Of a stretch of DNA of 64,000 nt, positions 24,186 through 32,650 are shown piece after piece. The translations under genes and the position numbers were made by a program. The notes below the pieces were generated by a model. It was given only the letters and a program-made list of their open reading frames with translations. It ran no database searches and was not told where the DNA came from. Position 1 is the first letter of the stretch. Each line of letters starts with the position of its first letter. Source of the stretch: Paenibacillus sp. FSL R7-0345 (GTDB taxonomy: Bacteria > Bacillota > Bacilli > Paenibacillales > Paenibacillaceae); contig NZ_CP152002.1 in assembly GCF_038595055.1 (NCBI RefSeq), positions 5,004,501-5,068,500 of the forward strand, written 5' to 3'.

Positions 24186-26162
24186 TTAACCTTTAAGATG
24201 AATAGTCAGGATACCGGTCTGCTTGGCCGTTGCCGGTCCGGTCTTCTCCTCAATCCGCTCCACCATATCCTGCCCGGCAGGAATAATGATCGGCGTAATC
24301 AGCGGATAACCCGCGGCGCGGATTGCATCCATATCGAACTCCAGCAGCAGCTCGCCTGCCCGGACCTTGTCGCCGATATTTTTGAGCGAGTTAAATCCGC
24401 TGCCTTTGAGCGCTACGGTATTAATCCCGACATGGATGAGCACCTGAACACCGCTGGCATGTTCAAGAATCAGCGCATGCTTGCTCTTGATCACATGGGC
24501 CACTGTGGCATCAAACGGTGCATAAACCTTCCCGTCAGTCGGCTCAATAGCGATCCCGTCACCCATTTGCTTCTCGGCAAAGGCAGGATCAGGAACCTGT
24601 TCCAGCGGTACTGCTGTTCCGCTCAGCGGTGCGGCCAGCTCCAGGATGTTCACCGGCTCCTGCGACGCCTGGACAGAGCTGCGGCTGCTGAGCTCACTTG
24701 CTCCGCTTACCGCACCAGTCTGGACAGCTTCAGACTGCTCATTCTTTTTAGCGCGCTGGACAGCTATACGGCCATACAGCATAGTAGCGGCAAACGGCAG
24801 GATCAGTACAATCGCCATCCCGATGAAGAACACACCCCACTGGTTCGGGAAAATTGACAGGAAGCCGGGAATCCCGCCTACCCCGATGGACGAGGCACGC
24901 ACATCATTCAGGGTCAGCAGCATACCGGCCAGACCGGAACCGATCAGCCCGAAGAAAAACGGATAACGGTAGCGGATGTTAACCCCGAAGATCGCCGGCT
25001 CCGTAACCCCGAGGAAGGCCGAGACAGAGGCGGTTGCGGCAAGCCCTTTGGTCTTCTGCTCCCGGACGATGAAGAACATCGCGAGAGCCGCAGCCCCCTG
25101 GGCAATGTTGGACAGCGCGAGCATCGGCCAGAGGAAAGTGCCGCCCTCACTGCCGATCAGCTGCACATCGACGGCCAGGAATGTATGATGCATCCCGGTG
25201 ATGACCAGAGCGGAATACAATCCGCCGTAGATCAGGCCTCCGAGCAGTGCAAAGTGGTCGAAGATGTAAACCAGACCGTCCGTAATCGCGTTACCGATGG
25301 CAAACGTAAGCGGTCCGATGATAGTGAACGCCAGGAAACCTGTAATTAAGAGTGCTACCGGCGCAACGACCAGCAGTTTAATCGAATCATGAACACGCTT
25401 ATTCAGGAATTTTTCAATGACGGCCAGAATATAAGCCGAGACGAGCACCGGCAGCACCTGCCCCTGATACCCGATCTTCTCGATATGCCAGCCGAACAAA
25501 TTCCAGGTCGGCACAGTGCCTTCCAGCGAAGCGTTGGCATAGCCGTAGGCACTCAGCAAATCCGGATGTACGAGGATGAGTCCCAGTACAATCCCGAGCA
25601 GCGGACTGCCCCCGAAGCGCGTAACTGCGGCCCAGCCGATCAGTGCCGGCAGAAACGTAAACGCCGTGCTGGCAATGGTATTGATAATGGAAGCGATGTC
25701 GCTCCAGGCCGGATAGACCTGAACCAGCGACTCTTCGTCAAAGAAGATGCCCGGTCCGGTCAGGATATTATTAATCCCGAGCAGCAGACCCGCGGTAACG
25801 ATAGCCGGTAGAATCGGAATAAAAATGTCGGCCAAGGTCTTGATCGCCCGCTGCAGCGGGTTCTGCTTACGGGCGGCCGCCGATTTCACCTCATCCTTGG
25901 AGGCGCGCGACCCGCCGGTGATCTTGATCATTTCATCGTAGACGGTATCGACCGTTCCCGGTCCGATTACGATCTGGAACTGCCCCTGGGTCGAGAACTG
26001 CCCTTTGACCAGGTCATTGCGGTCAAGCGCTTCCTTGTCCACCTTGCTCTCGTCATAGAGCGAGAATCTCAGCCGGGTTACACAGTGTGTGGCAACCTCG
26101 ATATTCTCCTTGCCCCCGACGGCCCGGACGATATCCTCTACATTTTTGCGGTCTATAGCCAT
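24186..26162 (-). CDS. treP: Trehalose-specific PTS permease EIIBCA
   Basis: A 658-residue phosphotransferase-system transporter that imports trehalose as trehalose-6-phosphate. The IIB domain (1-80) has phosphorylated Cys27 in ATHCVTRLRF. The IIC channel (about 105-470) has ten or so helices and the family motif GVTEPAIFGVN. A Ser/Gln-rich linker leads to a complete IIA domain (510-658) with His577 in LIHVGINTVALKG and His568. B. subtilis TreP lacks the IIA part, so this form is self-contained. The start is the ATG at 26162, with AAGGAG 9 bases upstream, not the longer frame from 26186. It lies between treC and treR, 51 bases after treC. Confidence 0.95.
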   Translation of the reverse strand: MAIDRKNVEDIVRAVGGKENIEVATHCVTRLRFSLYDESKVDKEALDRNDLVKGQFSTQGQFQIVIGPGTVDTVYDEMIKITGGSRASKDEVKSAAARKQNPLQRAIKTLADIFIPILPAIVTAGLLLGINNILTGPGIFFDEESLVQVYPAWSDIASIINTIASTAFTFLPALIGWAAVTRFGGSPLLGIVLGLILVHPDLLSAYGYANASLEGTVPTWNLFGWHIEKIGYQGQVLPVLVSAYILAVIEKFLNKRVHDSIKLLVVAPVALLITGFLAFTIIGPLTFAIGNAITDGLVYIFDHFALLGGLIYGGLYSALVITGMHHTFLAVDVQLIGSEGGTFLWPMLALSNIAQGAAALAMFFIVREQKTKGLAATASVSAFLGVTEPAIFGVNIRYRYPFFFGLIGSGLAGMLLTLNDVRASSIGVGGIPGFLSIFPNQWGVFFIGMAIVLILPFAATMLYGRIAVQRAKKNEQSEAVQTGAVSGASELSSRSSVQASQEPVNILELAAPLSGTAVPLEQVPDPAFAEKQMGDGIAIEPTDGKVYAPFDATVAHVIKSKHALILEHASGVQVLIHVGINTVALKGSGFNSLKNIGDKVRAGELLLEFDMDAIRAAGYPLITPIIIPAGQDMVERIEEKTGPATAKQTGILTIHLKG

Positions 26163-26213
26163 GTGATCACTCCTTACCTGATTCATTAATATTGATGCCG
26201 AAATGCTTTCCGT

Positions 26214-27917
26214 TTAGCGGATCAGCCACATGTAGGATGCATATGGACTAAGCGGAAGGTCCTGTGCCAAGGCCGGAGCTTCTGACGTATTGCCGATCAG
26301 CAGCTGCTGTCCGGTTACACAGCCCAGCTCTCCCCATTGCTTGTCTCCGAAGCGGAAGGTGACTTCTTTTCTGCTGAAATTCGAAACGACCACCAGTGTC
26401 TCTCCCTCTGCCTGTCTGGCATAAGCGAACACCTCAGGATGAGCCTCATCCAGTCTTATGAAGTTCCCCAGAACAAACACATCATGCTCCTTGCGCAGGG
26501 CAATCAGTTTGCGGTAATGATGCAGGATGGAATCGGGATCGGCCAGCTCTTTGCGCACATTGATATCGGGATACCGCTCATCGACCTTAATCCACGGGGT
26601 CCCTGTAGTGAAGCCGGCATTATGGCTGTCATCCCACTGCATCGGTGTCCGGGAATTGTCACGTGAACGCTCCTGAAGGATGCTGAGCGCGGTCCCCGGC
26701 TTTTTACCCTGCTCCTGCAAAATCCGGTACATGTTCAGCGACTCAATATCGCGGAATTCCTCAATCCCCTTCCAGATCGGGTTCGGCATGCCGATTTCTT
26801 CGCCCTGGTAGACATAAGGGGTACCCTGCATGCCATGCAGCGTTGTCGCCAGCAGCTTCGCGCTTTCCACACGGTAGGCCTTATCGTCGGCGAATCTGGA
26901 AATGGCCCGCGGCTGATCATGATTGTTGAAGAACAAGGCGTTCCAGCCTCCGCCCTGCTGCATTCCGGTCTGCCACTGCGTGAACAGCCGTTTCATCGCC
27001 TCAAAATCATACGGCATCAGCTCCCACTTCTGCCCGTTCGGATAATCCACCTTCAGATGATGGAAATTGAACGTCATGGAGAACTCCCGCTCCTCAGGAC
27101 TCGAATACCGGATGCAATGCTCAAGCGTCGTCGAGGACATCTCACCAACCGTAACCATCTCATAAGGCCCGAACACCTCATCGTACATCGCCTTGATGAA
27201 TTCATGAACCCGCGGTCCGTCGGTGTAGAACTTGCGTCCGTCTCCCGGCGGCACGCTGCCGTCATCATCAGGGAAGCGCTGGTCCTTGGAAATCACGTTA
27301 ATGACATCCATCCGGAAGCCGTCAACGCCCTTTTTCGCCCAGAATAGCATCATATTATTCACTGCCCGGCGTACCTTTTCGTTCTCCCAGTTGAGATCTG
27401 CTTGAGTTTTGTCATACAGGGTAAGAAAATACTGTCCCGACGCCTCGTCGAACTGCCAGGCCGGCCCGCCAAACTTTGACTGCCAGTTGTTCGGCAGCCC
27501 GCCATCCGGTCCCGGGTCCTTCCAGATATAATAGTCGCGGTACGGGTTGTCCTTGCCTGAAGATGCCTGCTTGAACCATTCATGTTCAACCGAGGTATGA
27601 TTGACCACAATATCGGTCATCAGCTTCATACCGCGCCGGTGCAGCTCCTGCACAAGCTCGTCGAAGTCCTCCATCGTGCCGAAATCCGGGTTGATCGCCT
27701 CATAATCGGCCACGTCGTAACCGTTATCATACTGCGGCGAGACATACACCGGCTGCAGCCAGACAATATCAATGCCAAGCTCCTGCAGGTAATCCAGCTT
27801 CTCTGTAAGCCCTTTAATATCTCCTGTTCCGTTGCCTGTCGTATCTTTAAAACTTTTAGGGTATACCTGATATACCGTGGACCGGCGCCACCATTCCGAA
27901 TACCGGGTCTGTGTCAA
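26214..27917 (-). CDS. treC: Trehalose-6-phosphate hydrolase (GH13)
   Basis: A 567-residue cytoplasmic alpha,alpha-phosphotrehalase (called treA in B. subtilis), which splits trehalose-6-phosphate into glucose and glucose-6-phosphate. GH13 motifs are intact: DIVVNHTS (102-109), GFRMDVINVISK with nucleophile Asp204, TVGEMSS with acid/base Glu259, and FFNNHDQPR. The TTG start at 27917 is selected because GGAGG lies 8 bases before it; the longer frame from 27950 has none. First gene of the operon, controlled by the two TreR-type palindromes upstream. Confidence 0.95.
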   Translation of the reverse strand: MTQTRYSEWWRRSTVYQVYPKSFKDTTGNGTGDIKGLTEKLDYLQELGIDIVWLQPVYVSPQYDNGYDVADYEAINPDFGTMEDFDELVQELHRRGMKLMTDIVVNHTSVEHEWFKQASSGKDNPYRDYYIWKDPGPDGGLPNNWQSKFGGPAWQFDEASGQYFLTLYDKTQADLNWENEKVRRAVNNMMLFWAKKGVDGFRMDVINVISKDQRFPDDDGSVPPGDGRKFYTDGPRVHEFIKAMYDEVFGPYEMVTVGEMSSTTLEHCIRYSSPEEREFSMTFNFHHLKVDYPNGQKWELMPYDFEAMKRLFTQWQTGMQQGGGWNALFFNNHDQPRAISRFADDKAYRVESAKLLATTLHGMQGTPYVYQGEEIGMPNPIWKGIEEFRDIESLNMYRILQEQGKKPGTALSILQERSRDNSRTPMQWDDSHNAGFTTGTPWIKVDERYPDINVRKELADPDSILHHYRKLIALRKEHDVFVLGNFIRLDEAHPEVFAYARQAEGETLVVVSNFSRKEVTFRFGDKQWGELGCVTGQQLLIGNTSEAPALAQDLPLSPYASYMWLIR

Positions 27918-27958
27918 ATGAAGCACCTCCAAAATTTGGTTCTCTCCCAATCATTAAA

Positions 27959-28017
27959 CTTGTATATACAAGCTTAAACACTTCACATAGTTTAAACCTG
28001 TATATACAGGTTGCCAA
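27959..28017 (-). promoter_or_regulatory. tre promoter with two TreR operators
   Basis: A perfect 14-base palindrome CTTGTATATACAAG (27959-27972) and an 18-base one AACCTGTATATACAGGTT (27995-28012), with centres 38 bases apart. They share the TGTATATACA core of the known B. subtilis tre operator. On the minus strand TTGGCA (28012-28017) and TAAACT (27989-27994) form a promoter with a 17-base spacer, and the longer palindrome essentially fills that spacer, overlapping the last base of the -35 box. Confidence 0.9.
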
Positions 28018-28075
28018 TATGTTTGAGGATGGACAGCCGATACGGGCTGTTTTGATTAGGTGGATGGGCGCACTT

Positions 28076-28246
28076 AAGGGGATTTTTCCCCTTGGGGAGG
28101 CTCGTTTGCGGACAGATGAGGCGATTCAAGGGGATTTTTCCCCTTGGGGAGGCTCGTTTGCGGACAGATGAGGCGATTCAAGGGGATTTTCCCCCTTAGT
28201 GAGGCTCGTTTGCGGTAGTTGGGGCGATTTAGTGGGATCTCCCACT
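28076..28246. repeat. Four tandem 52-bp units, each with a hairpin
   Basis: Units begin at 28076, 28128, 28180 and about 28231. The first three open with AAGGGGA-TTTT-CCCCTT type inverted repeats; the last has AGTGGGA-TC-TCCCACT, with both arms changed together. The 34-base spacer ends GGCGATTC and resembles the end of the 51-bp units at 14.1 kb. The units lie in the non-coding gap upstream of the tre promoter. Confidence 0.88.
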
Positions 28247-28289
28247 TTAGCCCGGGGTATAGGTTACACATACGTTACACAAAACAAAA

Positions 28290-28311
28290 GCCGCCTCCCC
28301 AAGGAGGCGAC
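28290..28311 (-). terminator. Terminator of the DHDPS-family gene
   Basis: GTCGCCTCC / GGAGGCGGC with a 4-base loop, followed by TTTTGTTTT on the minus strand. Confidence 0.8.
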
Positions 28312-28334
28312 TTTTTGGTGCGAACAGTGACCAA

Positions 28335-29240
28335 CTAATTTTCTTCTAACACTGTAATCTCCCGTAGCGCTGACGACAGCTGCTCATTCACAGTTGGACT
28401 CAAGGGTAACAGCGGCAGCGGAAGAGCCGGCTCTGAAATAAAGCCTAATTGCTGTGCAATTGCTGAGGCAACACGCAGACTTCCATATTGGCGGAATAAG
28501 CCCCATAGTGGTTCGAGCAATGATGAGATTTGTTCCGCTTTCTCTTCCTCCTCCCGTCCAGCCTGAGTCAAACGGGTCAGCTGCATGCAGGTTTTTGGAA
28601 GCAGGCCGCCCAGCACTGAGAACCAGACCTCACAGCCTGCCTTTAAACCAGCTGCTGCAGTTGGATCTCCGCTAATTCCAAGCGCCACACGGAATGGAAC
28701 GAGTTCACACAGATTCCCTATACGGAAACTGGCTGCTTCAGCCCCGGCAGGAACCCCGGGAATTTTTATTGCGCGGACATGGGGAAGCTGAGCAATTCTG
28801 CCGTGCAGCTCGTCGCTGAAACGAAAATGTGTGGTATTGGGATTATCGTATACGCAGAGCGGCACGGACAAATTGCTGTTCACCTGTTCATACAGATGAT
28901 AAACCTCTTCATCCGTTAAAGGCTGATACGATACCGGAGATAACATAAGTGCACCTGCTCCAGCTTTCTGCGCATCCTCTGCCAAGTGCAGCACATCAAG
29001 CGTCCGGAGCGCGCTTATGCTTGTCATTACAGGTACTCCGCCTGCAGCCTGGACAGCAAGCTGTAAAACCCGTTCACGCTGTGCCCGGGTAAGATAGGCA
29101 TAATTCCCTGTTGAACCCAACACTCCGATCGAGTCCACACCTGCTGAAACCAAGCGTTCTATCAAAGGGGTGAACTCTTTTTCGTTAATACCTGTTTCAT
29201 CTAATGGGGTAAGCGGAAATGCGGATAAACCTTTAAACAT
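28335..29240 (-). CDS. DHDPS/N-acetylneuraminate lyase-family aldolase
   Basis: A 301-residue class I aldolase-type TIM barrel. It shows the family pyruvate-binding motif GSTGNYAYL (42-50), the catalytic Tyr in CVYDNPNTT and the Schiff-base Lys in RAIKIPG. It could act as a 4-hydroxy-tetrahydrodipicolinate synthase, sialic acid lyase or keto-deoxy-sugar-acid aldolase. It stands alone rather than in a lysine cluster, which favours a catabolic role; this is inference. A perfect inverted repeat lies 54 bases upstream. Confidence 0.88.
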   Translation of the reverse strand: MFKGLSAFPLTPLDETGINEKEFTPLIERLVSAGVDSIGVLGSTGNYAYLTRAQRERVLQLAVQAAGGVPVMTSISALRTLDVLHLAEDAQKAGAGALMLSPVSYQPLTDEEVYHLYEQVNSNLSVPLCVYDNPNTTHFRFSDELHGRIAQLPHVRAIKIPGVPAGAEAASFRIGNLCELVPFRVALGISGDPTAAAGLKAGCEVWFSVLGGLLPKTCMQLTRLTQAGREEEEKAEQISSLLEPLWGLFRQYGSLRVASAIAQQLGFISEPALPLPLLPLSPTVNEQLSSALREITVLEEN

Positions 29241-29293
29241 CAGTCTGCACTCCTCCGGTAATAGTCTAGTAACATTGAGCCATTATATGAATG

Positions 29294-29319
29294 GATTGGC
29301 TCCATTATAAGAGCCAATC
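29294..29319. promoter_or_regulatory. Inverted repeat upstream of the aldolase gene
   Basis: GATTGGCTC / GAGCCAATC with an 8-base A/T-rich centre. It has no T run, so an operator is more likely than a terminator; the regulator is unknown. Confidence 0.5.
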
Positions 29320-29409
29320 TGCAAATAAATTACCGGTCCACTCTGCCATCATACAAATTACGCAGGCCACACTTCAGGTAGACAGTACACTCCCCGCTAC
29401 AATAAAAAA

Positions 29410-29440
29410 ACAGCCGCTTACCCGAACGGGAAGCGGCTGT
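29410..29440 (-). terminator. Terminator of the aldo/keto reductase gene
   Basis: ACAGCCGCTTcCCG / CGGgAAGCGGCTGT-type arms, followed by seven T on the minus strand. Confidence 0.85.
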
Positions 29441-29459
29441 CTGTCTTTCTCTATAATGG

Positions 29460-30407
29460 TTACTCCGCCCCCGGATAACGTCCCCCAAATGCCTTAGGGC
29501 TGACCGCGTCAATCCGCGCCAGGTCGTCAGCAGTAAGCTGAATCTCGTCAGCTCCCGCATTCTCCTCCAGGTATTTCCGGCGTTTGGTTCCGGGAATCGG
29601 TACCGCCCCTTTGGCCATAGTCCAGGCAATGGCGAGTTGGGCAACCGAGCAGTTCTTTTCTGCGGCAATTTCTCCAAGCTTGTCTACAATATCTACATTC
29701 TTCTGGAAGTTGTCTCCCTGGAAGCGCGGCAGGATTCTGCGCATATCATCTGCCTTGAAGTCCTCAAATTTCTGAAGCTCTCCGGTGATGAACCCTCTGC
29801 TTAACGGGCTGTAGGCCACAAAAGTAATGCCCAGCTCATTGACTGCAGGTATAATTTCTTCCTCGACATCACGGCTCCACAGGGAGTATTCCGTCTGCAG
29901 CGCAGAAATCGGATGCACGGCATGCGCACGGCGAATGTTAGCAGCATCTGCTTCGGAAAGGCCCAGATAGCGGACTTTACCTGCTTTTACGAGATCAGCC
30001 ATCGCCCCTACAGTCTCCTCGATCGGCACATTGGGATCTACCCGGTGCTGGTAATACAGATCGATATAATCGAGGCCAAGACGGTGCAGGCTCTCATCGA
30101 TGGCTCTTTTCACGTAATCCGGATGTCCTCCGATAAACTCCCAGTTCGGTCCGAATGTAAATTTGGTGGCCACTACAGCCTGCTCTCTCCTGCCCTTCAA
30201 GGCTTTGCCCAGCAGCTCCTCATTATGTCCATTCCCGTAAGTGTCGGCGGTATCCAGCAGCGTAACTCCCAGCTCCAGCGCGCGGTGAACGGTTTTTATG
30301 GATTCTTCATCATCTACAGTGCCGTATATGCCCGGAGACATTCCCATCATGCCTAATCCCATAGAAGAAATGACCAGCTCACTATTTCCAAGCTTCTGTG
30401 TTTTCAT
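29460..30407 (-). CDS. Aldo/keto reductase
   Basis: A 315-residue NADPH-dependent (alpha/beta)8-barrel reductase. It has LLDTADTYGNGHNEELLGKAL with the catalytic Tyr, Lys in VVATKFTFGP, the active-site His in LYYQHRVD, and the cofactor-binding VPIPGTKRRKYLEENAGA near the C-terminus. The start is taken at the ATG at 30407, 8 bases after GAGAGGG; an upstream in-frame ATG at 30428 would add seven residues. It is divergent from a TetR gene, the usual arrangement for an inducible detoxifying reductase. Confidence 0.92.
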   Translation of the reverse strand: MKTQKLGNSELVISSMGLGMMGMSPGIYGTVDDEESIKTVHRALELGVTLLDTADTYGNGHNEELLGKALKGRREQAVVATKFTFGPNWEFIGGHPDYVKRAIDESLHRLGLDYIDLYYQHRVDPNVPIEETVGAMADLVKAGKVRYLGLSEADAANIRRAHAVHPISALQTEYSLWSRDVEEEIIPAVNELGITFVAYSPLSRGFITGELQKFEDFKADDMRRILPRFQGDNFQKNVDIVDKLGEIAAEKNCSVAQLAIAWTMAKGAVPIPGTKRRKYLEENAGADEIQLTADDLARIDAVSPKAFGGRYPGAE

Positions 30408-30564
30408 ATCCGTTTCCCTCTCTTTCATGGAGTAGCTTCGAGAGATAGCTTAGCATACGAATTATACAAAGTAAACACTTTTAATGTTTTTTGTATATTT
30501 TGTACACATTCAATCTATTAAATAAATTTTCAGGTTATAATACAGCATGAGGGGGTTTTGGATT

Positions 30565-31239
30565 GTGAACAAACCGGTAAGGAATTTGGATAAAATAAAA
30601 GAAACACGCTCCAGGCTGATTGCCAAGCTGCTGCCCTATTTGCGGAAAAACGGGCTGCAATCCGTACGGATGGACGAAATCGCCAGAGTAACGGAGGTCA
30701 GCAGGGCTACTTTATATAAATACTTTTCAACGAAAGAAGAAATCATCGGCTACATTGTCGAGGGCTTTGTTGGGTACATGAATGAACAGCTGGCTTCCTC
30801 CCCGCTGGAGTCTGAGGAGAGCTTCGGCATCCGGTTTCAGCAACTGTTTGAGCAGTCCGTCTCGCTGACTGTCTATTTTACAGAGATCTTCCTGAAGGAC
30901 CTCGAAACCAGCTACCCCGAATGGCACAGCCGTTTCACTGAAGGCATGCAGCAGCGGGAAGAACAGATATTGGCCTACTATCAGGAGGGAATCCGGCGGG
31001 GCCTTTTTCATAATCTGAACGGTAAAATCCTCATTATGCAGGATGAGCTTCTGCGGGGAATGTTGAATGTTAAATATCTCATGACCAATCAGCTGACGGT
31101 GGAGCAGGTATTAACGGACTATTATCAGCTCAAAAAAATCCAGCTGTTTAAGCCGGACAAGCTATCCGCCATTAACGATGGCCTGATGAAGCCGAGAATT
31201 GAGCATCTGACGCATAAGGTTACGAGCAGTCTTTTTTAA
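30565..31239 (+). CDS. TetR-family regulator divergent from the aldo/keto reductase
   Basis: A 224-residue regulator with a TetR helix-turn-helix (about 30-60: VRMDEIARVTEVSRATLYKYFSTKEEII) and a helical sensing domain. The GTG at 30565 is preferred, 9-10 bases after GAGGGGG; an ATG at 30547 overlaps that site. A TATAAT box lies at 30536-30541. It probably represses the divergent reductase gene and itself from the shared 157-base gap, where TGTA-TTTTG-TACA symmetry is seen near 30492-30505. Confidence 0.85.
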   Translation: MNKPVRNLDKIKETRSRLIAKLLPYLRKNGLQSVRMDEIARVTEVSRATLYKYFSTKEEIIGYIVEGFVGYMNEQLASSPLESEESFGIRFQQLFEQSVSLTVYFTEIFLKDLETSYPEWHSRFTEGMQQREEQILAYYQEGIRRGLFHNLNGKILIMQDELLRGMLNVKYLMTNQLTVEQVLTDYYQLKKIQLFKPDKLSAINDGLMKPRIEHLTHKVTSSLF

Positions 31240-31247
31240 ACAGCAAA

Positions 31248-31275
31248 ACACGCAGCCAGGGCTGCGTGTTTTTGT
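31248..31275. terminator. Bidirectional terminator after the TetR gene
   Basis: ACACGCAGCC / GGCTGCGTGT with TTTTGTG following, between convergent genes. Confidence 0.8.
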
Positions 31276-31297
31276 GTGGCAGACAACAGGAAGGGGA

Positions 31298-32650
31298 TCA
31301 GACCTCCAGCCACCCGTTCCCGATCACTTTTTTATACCAGTAAAAGCTTGCTTTCGGCGTCCGCTTCAATGTGTTGAAGTCCACATGAATCAGCCCGAAA
31401 CGTCTGCTGTATCCGTCGGCCCACTCGAAGTTATCCAGCAGCGACCAGGCCATATAGCCCTTGACCGGCACACCGTCCTCCATGGCCCGCTTCAGCTGAA
31501 GCAGATGTTTTTTCAAGTATCCGGTACGTTTATCGTCCCGCAATCTGCCTTGGACCGGATCACCGTCATAACAGGCTCCGTTCTCCGTAATATATACCGG
31601 GACAGCACCGTAGCGTTCCTTAATATGCACAAGTACTTTATACAAGCCCTGCGGATAGATCGGCCAGTTGAAGTCTGTCCGCTCATAGCCCTCGTCAATA
31701 TCCTCCAGCTCGAACAGTCCGTTTCCCTGCTTATAACGTCCCAGCGAACCGGTGTAATAGTTAATTCCGAGGAAATCAACCGGCTGCCGGATATCCTCCA
31801 TATCGCCCGGCTGAATCTGCACGCTTGCTCCTTGGGCTGCGAAGGCCTCTGCCATAAACTCTGGATATTCACCTTTGAAAAGCGGGTCCAAAAACCACTC
31901 CACCATCCAGCCGGTTCTGCGGCCGCAGGCAGCGATGTCCTCCTGCCGGGAGCTGAACGGCTCGCGCCAGCTGACATTCGGCGCGTAGCCGATCTCGCCG
32001 GGAACGCCACTCTGCCGGAACTGCTGCACCGTTCTGCCGTGGGCGATCATCAGATGGTGAGCGACATCCAGCGCACTCTGCAGATTCTGCTCGCCGGGAG
32101 CCAGATCACCGATGTAGTGGGCTTTGAAGGAGACACACCACGGTTCGTTGAAGGTGGTCCAGAGCTTTATTTTGCCGGCAAAGGCTTTGAACATCGTATC
32201 GGCATACCGGACAAACGCCCCGATCGTATCGCGGTTCTTCCACCCGCCCTTGTCCTGAAGCGCCTGCGGAAGATCCCAGTGATACAGGGTACAGAACGGT
32301 TCGATCCCGTTCTCCAGCAGCTTGTTCACCAGCCGGTGATAGTAATCCATTCCCTCCCGGTTCACTTCACCTGTCCCGTCCGGAAAAATCCGCGGCCAGG
32401 ATATGGAGAACCGGTAGGTGCGGAGGCCAAGCTCCTTGATATAAGCGATATCTTCCTCATAACGGTGGTAGCTGTCACAGGCGGTATCGCCGTTGTCGCC
32501 GTTCCGGACCTTGCCGGGCGTATGCGCATACGTATCCCAGATCGAAAGGCCGCGCCCGCCTTCGTTCCACGCCCCTTCAATCTGATAGGCAGCCGTAGCC
32601 GCCCCCCAGCGGAAATCCTCTGGAAACTGTATAATCGGCACCCCGTTCAC
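31298..32650 (-). CDS. GH1 beta-glucosidase-type hydrolase
   Basis: A 450-residue cytoplasmic retaining beta-glycosidase of family GH1. The acid/base Glu169 is in TTFNEP and the nucleophile Glu356 in YITENG. The N-terminal FRWGAATAAYQIEGA and HWDLPQAL are classical. It has no signal peptide, so it acts on imported oligosaccharides. The GTG start overlaps the preceding GH43 stop by four bases, making it the last gene of the ABC-linked operon. Glucosidase, galactosidase or fucosidase specificity cannot be read directly. Confidence 0.94.
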   Translation of the reverse strand: MNGVPIIQFPEDFRWGAATAAYQIEGAWNEGGRGLSIWDTYAHTPGKVRNGDNGDTACDSYHRYEEDIAYIKELGLRTYRFSISWPRIFPDGTGEVNREGMDYYHRLVNKLLENGIEPFCTLYHWDLPQALQDKGGWKNRDTIGAFVRYADTMFKAFAGKIKLWTTFNEPWCVSFKAHYIGDLAPGEQNLQSALDVAHHLMIAHGRTVQQFRQSGVPGEIGYAPNVSWREPFSSRQEDIAACGRRTGWMVEWFLDPLFKGEYPEFMAEAFAAQGASVQIQPGDMEDIRQPVDFLGINYYTGSLGRYKQGNGLFELEDIDEGYERTDFNWPIYPQGLYKVLVHIKERYGAVPVYITENGACYDGDPVQGRLRDDKRTGYLKKHLLQLKRAMEDGVPVKGYMAWSLLDNFEWADGYSRRFGLIHVDFNTLKRTPKASFYWYKKVIGNGWLEV

